DNA of 9,772 nucleotides. Origin: JAHRAH01 sp051009015. Its GTDB lineage: Bacteria > Pseudomonadota > Gammaproteobacteria > Tethybacterales > Persebacteraceae. The notes below the pieces were generated by a model, which saw nothing but the letters and a program-made list of their open reading frames with translations, was not told the origin of the DNA and made no database searches. Position 1 is the stretch's first letter. Each line of letters opens with the position of its first letter. Positions 5,292 to 9,772 of this stretch are shown here, one piece after another. Made by a program: the position numbers and the translations under genes. The DNA lies in NCBI GenBank assembly GCA_051009015.1, contig JBPCWZ010000040.1, forward strand, positions 1 through 9,772, in the 5' to 3' direction.

Positions 5292-6114
5292 CCACAAACC
5301 CGCCGATGATGATACGATGAAAAAGGCGAAACCCCCGCAAGGGCAAAAAGCGCGCAAGACGCCGCTTGTGATAATTATTGCCATTGCGGTTTTGACGCCG
5401 CTGGCATCCACTTTAATGTTTTACTTTTGGCAACCGGCGGCGGCAACGCACAAAGGCGAAGTAATGACCGCCCAAACCGAAAATGCCAAAGACGGCGCGG
5501 GCAAAAACGCACCGGCACTATTCCCGCCGTCATCATGGCAAAACGCAAATGATGAAGGCAAAGATGGCGAAAATGCCGAAAGCGGCGAAAATGCCAAAGG
5601 CGGCGGCGGTTTGGCTGACAATGCGGGCGGCGATTGGCGCGAACAATGGCGCGGCAAATGGATACTTTTGCACACAACAACTTCGGCGCATTGCGATGAA
5701 CAATGCCGCCGCCGGTTATGCCGAATGCGTCAATTAAGATTGATGCTGCCCGGACATTACCTGCGCATAAACCGCGCATGGCTGATAAACAAAGATGAAA
5801 ATGCCAAAAGCGGCGGCGACATTGGCGCAAAACCCCTGACGGCAACAAGCGACTGCGGCGAGATACAAACGGAAGCGGCGGCGGCGCAAAGGGCGGCGCA
5901 AGTGGATATTGTGCAAGGCGTATTCATCCTGCGCGGCGAAGCCAAAACCCTGCCGCCGCCATCGGGCGGTTTGCGCCGCGATGAATATTTATATCTGATA
6001 GACCCGGCGGGCAGATTGGCAATGCGCTTTGCCCCAACCCTAAACATATACAACATCCGCAGCGACCTGTCCCGCCTCCTGAAACTATCCCGAGGATGGC
6101 GACAAACGGAATAA
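5284..6114 (+). CDS. SCO/thioredoxin-like membrane-anchored oxidase-locus protein
   Basis: A 276-residue protein. A short cytoplasmic N terminus is followed by one membrane helix (about 27-49), then a low-complexity periplasmic linker rich in Asn, Gly, Lys and Glu (52-117). A compact domain follows: WREQWRGKWILLHTTTSAHC, the CxxxC pair Cys137/Cys141, RLCRMRQLRLMLP, and near the C terminus RRDEYLYLIDPAGRLAMRF followed by a basic helix. This matches the thioredoxin-fold proteins that follow SURF1 in many proteobacterial oxidase loci. The CxxxC resembles the copper-binding pair of SCO proteins, but the SCO-type distal His is not evident. The motif ENAK(S/G/D)G occurs four times as an 18-base DNA repeat, three times in the linker and once within the domain (172-177). 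Start chosen at 5284, overlapping the SURF1 stop; 5317 is an alternative. Heme-A synthase genes often follow but are absent here. Confidence 0.75.
   Translation: MINHKPADDDTMKKAKPPQGQKARKTPLVIIIAIAVLTPLASTLMFYFWQPAAATHKGEVMTAQTENAKDGAGKNAPALFPPSSWQNANDEGKDGENAESGENAKGGGGLADNAGGDWREQWRGKWILLHTTTSAHCDEQCRRRLCRMRQLRLMLPGHYLRINRAWLINKDENAKSGGDIGAKPLTATSDCGEIQTEAAAAQRAAQVDIVQGVFILRGEAKTLPPPSGGLRRDEYLYLIDPAGRLAMRFAPTLNIYNIRSDLSRLLKLSRGWRQTE
5479..5814 (+). repeat. Four copies of an 18-base coding repeat (ENAK-x-G)
   Basis: GAAAATGCCAAAGGCGGC-like units occur at 5479-5496, 5569-5586, 5587-5604 (the last two in tandem) and 5797-5814. All are in frame and differ at only one to three positions. The last copy lies about 190 bases from the others, inside the folded domain, which suggests copying of a mobile or slippage-prone unit rather than simple tandem expansion. 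Confidence 0.75.
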
Positions 6115-6121
6115 TCGCAAA

Positions 6122-8764
6122 TCAAGAGGCGGTTAGTTTGTATTCTCCCGCTCTTTTGCCGCTGATGCATGGCTCTGCCGCCAATGTCTCCCGCAAATGG
6201 TCAATAACTTCGCGGTCAATCTTAAGCGCATCGGCAACGGCATGGTCTATTTTTACGCGCACTTCATCATCCGCCATTTGCGGAAGGGGGGAAAGTGTTT
6301 GTTTGGATAACTCGTCAAACGCCGCGCTCATTTTCTCCGCTTGCTTTTTCGTCAATACCGGCACGGGCAGTTTGGTGAGATAGGGTTTTGACAATTCGGG
6401 GCGCGGCAACTTGTGAGCATTCTTAACGCCCAAAATCCCCAATATTCCAAAACTGCTATTGGCAAAAAGGCACAGCGGCTTCTCCTGCCATTTGGCAACC
6501 TTGACCGATTCCCACCAGCCGCCAATGGCGTCTCGGCTGACAATCGCGGCGCAAGCCCTTGCCGATGGCGTGTTTATCTTAAGCGGAAACTTAAGCCGTC
6601 CGCTTTCTTGCCATTTGCGCCGCGAAAACGCCTCTTTGCCTTTTTTGGCAACGGCATACCGGTCTGGTTTTGCCGCCATTGATATAACCATACTTGTGTC
6701 ATTGCGCCACAAGGCGGGATAGCCGCCTTCGGGCAAAGAATCCACACCGTCCATATTGCCAGTTATTTCTTTGCCGCTCACAATAATGCAACCTTCTTTT
6801 TCGCCCAATGCTATGGTTTTAAATAACTCGCCGCGGCGCATTTTGTAAAAATCCCGCAACAGGAGGGGCGATAAAAATTGCACCGCCGTCCATTCGCCTT
6901 TCGCCAATTGCTCCGGCGATATTTCGTGCAACTCATAATCGGGCGATTCTTTGCCGTTGGCAATTAGCCGCGCCAAAACCCGCGCCGCGCTCGGTCTGTC
7001 TGGGTTATAACGCAAAGCAACAACTTTCACTGCTTTTGGCTTGCCGCCTTTTGTCCGGCGTTTGGCAACTATCATCATTTCCGATATTGCCGTGCCGCCG
7101 CTAAACCAAAAACGCTTGGGGTCGTGCGGGACAATGATATGTTCAATGTTGTAGTTATCCGCTATAAACTTGCGCTCTTCTATCCCCGTAGAATTTGTCG
7201 CGGCAACAAGCGGCTTTACCGTCGCCATCGTGCCGCCTTGTTTCAGCAAAGCATCCGCAAGCATAACAAAATTGCCGCCGTTGTTTGATTGGTGCGCCGC
7301 CGTGGATGCCATAACTTTCTTTTCCCGCGCCGCCATTAACTTTTTGGCTTCTTCGCCCATATTATTATGCCGCAAATCCGCGCGGGTATAAGGCGGATTC
7401 ATAATCACAAGGTTATATTTGCCCAGATGTTTGGCGGTTGCTTTTTCAGAATCCACTTGGATTCGCTTGCCGGCATCCGTCAGCAATGACGGCGTGCCTC
7501 CCGGCAAATATTCCAAACTGCCAAGCGAAGGTTCGCCGTCAATAATGCCAAACGGAATGCGATGGATGTTGATGTTGGCAAAATCCGTCTTTGGCGATAT
7601 CATTCCCAGCGTGGTCGCCGCCATTTGCGTGGCGGTTATATTAATGTCCGCGCCGTGTATGACCTTTTCCACTATGCGCCGGTGCAGCGAATTGTTAACG
7701 CCGCTTTTTATGCACAAATCGCGGTAGTGTTCCGCCGCCGCCATTAGCAAAGTCCCCGTCCCGCAGGCGGGGTCAATGACGCTATAATCCTTGTCTTTGC
7801 CTTCAACCGACAAACCCGCCAGCAAAACCGCGCTTGCGGGAGTGGTATAAAATGAACCGTCATATTTGGCGGAATCCAACGCCCGATGAAACAACCCGCC
7901 CAGCAAATCGTGACGCAAAGATGCCGGGTCGGCGACAATATCCAATGCGGCTTCCGCTACTTTTTTTACCGCATCGTTTATTCCGGCATAGGCGACGATG
8001 CGCCGCGCCGACATAAATATCGGGCGGTAGTCAATCTCTAATATCAATTGCCACGACTTGCCAAAAGCGGTGCAGGCATTCGCGCTATCGGCGCATTGAC
8101 GGACGGTCAGAGGTTTGCCGCCGTTGTTAAACTTCTTTTGCCTGTGCCAAATGCCAAAATATTCCTCCAAACGGGCATGAAACATCATCGCATTGGCAAC
8201 AACCAGCAAAGCGCGCTTGGCGGCATTGACATAACCGCCGTTTTTGTCGGGCGGCAAATTCACGCTTTCGGCGATGGTCTGCTTCATCGTATTCGGCAGC
8301 ATAATAGTAGCCGCTTCCAATGATTCCAATAACTTCGCCGCCAACCTTTCGGGGTCGCCCATATATTCGCGGATGTGCCGCAACTCGCCGATAAGTTCAT
8401 CAACGCCGCCATAATCCCAGCGCGCCGCCGTCTTCATTGTCTGCGGAGTGCGCACCGACCAAATAAAACCGCCGTTGCCGATGTTTTCGGTGTGGCAATT
8501 CTCCGGATAGCACAGCGCAACCGCCGCGCTCGCAAGCGCGGGAATTCGGACATCCGCTTCCCTTATCGCCTGCGCCTTTTTGGCATTGGTCTGGTAGCGC
8601 TCCGCTTCTATGATTACCGACAAATCGCCAATGGTCATAAAAATATCCGGCTGCTTGCCCCCGCGCCGCGTCTCCGCCTCCACGCCAAAATCCGGCGCGC
8701 GGGCGTCAATCAATTCGGCAAGTTTGCCATTAAGCAGGTTTTCGTTTTTGCTTTTCATCGTCAT
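6122..8764 (-). CDS. Stand-alone N6-adenine DNA methyltransferase, possible type IIG-like
   Basis: An 880-residue protein (from ATG 8764). The methyltransferase core has motif X-like GSFYTTPASAVLLAGL (from about 303), the SAM-binding motif I DPACGTG (331-337) and catalytic motif IV NPPY (456-459), the order of gamma-class adenine-N6 enzymes. The first 120 residues carry a pattern like a PD-(D/E)XK nuclease: QPDIFM, then SVIIEAE (Asp40, Glu53, Glu55), with Glu where the catalytic Lys is usual. The last 320 residues resemble a specificity (target-recognition) region, including FANSSFGILGILG and KLPVPVL. No separate specificity or restriction gene is visible. It converges on the oxidase-assembly gene with 7 bases between stops. 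A TTG at 8788 extends the frame by 8 residues, but a -10-like TAAAAT (8775-8770) lies downstream of that TTG, so 8764 is preferred. Target sequence and nuclease activity are unknown. Confidence 0.85.
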   Translation of the reverse strand: MTMKSKNENLLNGKLAELIDARAPDFGVEAETRRGGKQPDIFMTIGDLSVIIEAERYQTNAKKAQAIREADVRIPALASAAVALCYPENCHTENIGNGGFIWSVRTPQTMKTAARWDYGGVDELIGELRHIREYMGDPERLAAKLLESLEAATIMLPNTMKQTIAESVNLPPDKNGGYVNAAKRALLVVANAMMFHARLEEYFGIWHRQKKFNNGGKPLTVRQCADSANACTAFGKSWQLILEIDYRPIFMSARRIVAYAGINDAVKKVAEAALDIVADPASLRHDLLGGLFHRALDSAKYDGSFYTTPASAVLLAGLSVEGKDKDYSVIDPACGTGTLLMAAAEHYRDLCIKSGVNNSLHRRIVEKVIHGADINITATQMAATTLGMISPKTDFANINIHRIPFGIIDGEPSLGSLEYLPGGTPSLLTDAGKRIQVDSEKATAKHLGKYNLVIMNPPYTRADLRHNNMGEEAKKLMAAREKKVMASTAAHQSNNGGNFVMLADALLKQGGTMATVKPLVAATNSTGIEERKFIADNYNIEHIIVPHDPKRFWFSGGTAISEMMIVAKRRTKGGKPKAVKVVALRYNPDRPSAARVLARLIANGKESPDYELHEISPEQLAKGEWTAVQFLSPLLLRDFYKMRRGELFKTIALGEKEGCIIVSGKEITGNMDGVDSLPEGGYPALWRNDTSMVISMAAKPDRYAVAKKGKEAFSRRKWQESGRLKFPLKINTPSARACAAIVSRDAIGGWWESVKVAKWQEKPLCLFANSSFGILGILGVKNAHKLPRPELSKPYLTKLPVPVLTKKQAEKMSAAFDELSKQTLSPLPQMADDEVRVKIDHAVADALKIDREVIDHLRETLAAEPCISGKRAGEYKLTAS

Positions 8765-8769
8765 AGCCG

Positions 8770-8778
8770 ATTTTATCA
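8770..8778 (-). promoter_or_regulatory. Extended -10 box of the methyltransferase gene
   Basis: The minus strand reads TGATAAAAT (8778 to 8770), an extended -10 of the TGn-TAAAAT form. Five bases CGGCT follow and then ATG at 8764. This predicts a transcript starting at or within a base or two of the start codon. No Shine-Dalgarno is seen. Confidence 0.45.
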
Positions 8779-8845
8779 CGCAAGCCAAAAGGCGGGACGG
8801 GGGAAAATGCTACCGGGATTTTTGCGCGGGCGGCGGTATGTGTGG

Positions 8846-8851
8846 TAAGAT
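8846..8851 (+). promoter_or_regulatory. Extended -10-like box of the small membrane gene pair
   Basis: TGG precedes TAAGAT (four of six consensus matches), giving a TGn extended form. The ATG at 8860 is 8 bases downstream and no good -35 is seen. Support is weaker than for dnaB, but the position follows the same close-to-ATG pattern. Confidence 0.3.
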
Positions 8852-8859
8852 ATCAGGCA

Positions 8860-9075
8860 ATGGAAAACACGCCCGCCGCCGCCGCCGCGCCGAAAAAGCG
8901 CCCGCCGAAAAAACAGCGCCCCGATAAGATGCTGACAAGCATGGGCGGGGCGGTTGTTGGAGTCGGGCTCGGCTTCGGGATTATCGGTGCTCTCGTGGGT
9001 GGTGTTGTCGGCTTTCTCGCCGGGGAACACGGCGAAAAAGAATACGACAAACAAAACGACAAGCGCGACCAGTGA
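8860..9075 (+). CDS. Small glycine-zipper membrane protein, unknown function
   Basis: A 71-residue protein. An Ala/Pro/Lys-rich, strongly basic N terminus (AAAAAPKKRPPKKQRPDK) leads into one membrane segment of about 28 residues (MGGAVVGVGLGFGIIGALVG and on). Small residues recur every third or fourth position, a glycine-zipper pattern that favours helix packing or oligomers. The C terminus is charged (EHGEKEYDKQNDKRDQ). The ATG at 8860 is preferred over the GTG at 8842, which lies upstream of the -10-like box. The stop overlaps the next start as GTGA, so the two are probably co-translated. It is divergent from the methyltransferase gene, 95 bases between starts. I do not recognise the family; a pore-forming, toxin-like or envelope role is possible but unsupported. 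Confidence 0.65.
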   Translation: MENTPAAAAAPKKRPPKKQRPDKMLTSMGGAVVGVGLGFGIIGALVGGVVGFLAGEHGEKEYDKQNDKRDQ

Positions 9076-9404
9076 CGGGTATCGCCGGTTTGGTCGTCAA
9101 TTATCTGCATTACGCCGTTGGCGCATGTGCGATTGGCGGAGTGTTGCTTTATGCGGTTTTGGAAAAAAATTTGACGGCAAAGCCCGATTCTTTTCCTACG
9201 GCAATTCGCTGGGCTGCTGATGGTGGCTCTATACCGGTTTGCATCGCTTACATGGCGCTTATATTTGAGCCGGATTTGTGGGTGGCACTGCAAGATTATT
9301 ACCTGCTGGCAGCCGTTTATGGCGCTTATCATTTGACGCGGATGGCACAGTCAATCAAGCCGACACTGCGGGCGTATCTTGAGTCCAAGTCCCGCAAAGA
9401 ATAA
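9072..9404 (+). CDS. Small three-helix membrane protein, unknown function
   Basis: A 110-residue protein with three predicted membrane segments: about 5-29 (GLVVNYLHYAVGACAIGGVL), 51-66 (GGSIPVCIAYMALIFE) and 72-88 (ALQDYYLLAAVYGAYHL). It ends in a basic tail (LRAYLESKSRKE). It begins with GTG at 9072, overlapping the preceding stop by four bases (GTGA), with no Shine-Dalgarno, so expression probably depends on coupling to that gene. Size and topology resemble phage-type holins and various small inner-membrane proteins, but no diagnostic motif is visible. It is followed by a 145-base gap before the substrate-binding-protein gene, in which no clear promoter or terminator could be picked out. 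Confidence 0.65.
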   Translation: MTGIAGLVVNYLHYAVGACAIGGVLLYAVLEKNLTAKPDSFPTAIRWAADGGSIPVCIAYMALIFEPDLWVALQDYYLLAAVYGAYHLTRMAQSIKPTLRAYLESKSRKE

Positions 9405-9537
9405 CCGGCGATTTTCTTGTCATTGTGCAAAAAGCCGGTTGCCGAAAGCGGGGGGCGGATTTGGCGGAAGTGTGTTATTATTGTTTTGCGGGCGGGCTTT
9501 TCTTTGGGGAGTTGTCCGGCGCATTTACCACAACAAA

Positions 9538-9542
9538 AGGAG
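9538..9542 (+). promoter_or_regulatory. Strong Shine-Dalgarno (AGGAG) before the substrate-binding-protein gene
   Basis: AAAAGGAGA with the AGGAG core ends 7 bases before the ATG at 9550, an ideal spacing. It is the only clear ribosome-binding site at any gene start in the window. Confidence 0.85.
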
Positions 9543-9549
9543 AAAAACC

Positions 9550-9772
9550 ATGAAAATACACAAAACACTGGCGCGCAGGGGGCTTGCTCTGCTTGTCGCC
9601 GCGCTTGTCGCGACGGGGGCTGCCGCCGAAAAACTGGTTATCGCCACCGTCAATAACGGCGATATGGTCCGCATGCAGACGCTGACGGATGACTTCTTGC
9701 AAAAACACCCCGGCATTGAGTTGGAGTGGGTTACGCTGGAAGAAACCGTCCTGCGGCAGAAAGTCACGCAGG
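9550..9772 (+). CDS. ABC transporter substrate-binding protein, sugar/polyol type, 3'-truncated
   Basis: Only the first 74 residues are in the window. A standard Sec signal peptide is visible: basic start MKIHKTLARR, hydrophobic core GLALLVAALVATG, then A-A-A before the mature EKLVIATVNN. No lipobox Cys is present, which suggests a soluble periplasmic protein. The mature start LVIATVNNGDMVRMQTLTDD with FLQKHPGIELEWVTLEE is the usual opening of family-1 extracellular solute-binding proteins, closest in appearance to the sugar-alcohol (sorbitol/mannitol, SmoE/MtlE-like) group. Permease and ATPase genes would be expected just downstream, outside the window. The start is fixed by the strong AGGAG. 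Family assignment is confident; substrate is not. Confidence 0.88.
   Translation, partial: MKIHKTLARRGLALLVAALVATGAAAEKLVIATVNNGDMVRMQTLTDDFLQKHPGIELEWVTLEETVLRQKVTQ

Noticed and set aside
8765..8788. TTG start extending the methyltransferase by 8 residues
   Set aside because: No Shine-Dalgarno, and the best promoter -10 box lies downstream of the TTG; ATG 8764 is better placed.
9405..9549. Promoter or terminator between the small membrane gene and the substrate-binding-protein gene
   Set aside because: A TATTAT at 9476-9481 lacks a suitably spaced -35, and a CCGGC/GCCGG pair has a long loop without a T-run; neither is convincing.

Overview
The window looks like chromosomal DNA of a GC-rich Gram-negative proteobacterium, most likely a gammaproteobacterium and possibly a betaproteobacterium. 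The grounds are the ratA-rnfH-smpB neighbourhood, a DUF2909/SURF1/thioredoxin-like trio typical of cytochrome-oxidase assembly loci, an inverse-autotransporter barrel at the left edge, and dispersed ATTCCCGC-N4-GCGGGAAT palindromes of the kind often mistranslated as 'VIPAKAGIQ'. No genus can be named from sequence reading alone.

Layout. Bases 1-1064 (+) hold the 3' part of an intimin/invasin-like inverse autotransporter. The barrel is readable to about base 330; beyond it the most protein-like reading jumps between two frames, so the gene is probably broken, or carries assembly or sequencing errors. Bases about 898-1510 are a gene-free island of palindromic repeats: five ATTCCCGC-type elements (one a 5' half), three copies of a GCCCT-N3-AGGGC element and several GC-rich hairpins. 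Bases 1530-4273 (-) form a tight operon read right to left: dnaB (replicative helicase), a natural RatA-RnfH fusion, and smpB (trans-translation). A small divergent pair follows: a 63-aa DUF2909 membrane protein (-) and SURF1 (+). SURF1 overlaps an SCO/thioredoxin-like membrane-anchored protein, and together these look like a piece of a cytochrome c oxidase assembly locus. Converging on it is a long minus-strand gene (6122-8764) for a stand-alone adenine-N6 DNA methyltransferase with a possible degenerate nuclease domain at its N terminus. Divergent from that are two small overlapping membrane-protein genes of unknown role (8860-9404). The window ends in the start of a secreted sugar-type ABC-transporter substrate-binding protein (9550 onward).

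How the genes work together. dnaB, ratA-rnfH and smpB are housekeeping functions co-transcribed with gaps of 3-5 bases. The SURF1 group belongs to terminal-oxidase biogenesis. The methyltransferase and the two small membrane proteins look like accessory genes inserted beside it, where heme-A synthesis genes often lie in related loci.

The most striking cross-cutting signal is at the gene starts. dnaB has a perfect TATAAT ending 6 bases before its ATG. DUF2909, SURF1, the methyltransferase and the small glycine-zipper gene all have -10-like boxes 5-9 bases before their start codons and no Shine-Dalgarno. This suggests leaderless or near-leaderless transcripts. The final substrate-binding-protein gene differs: it carries a strong AAGGAG ribosome-binding site.
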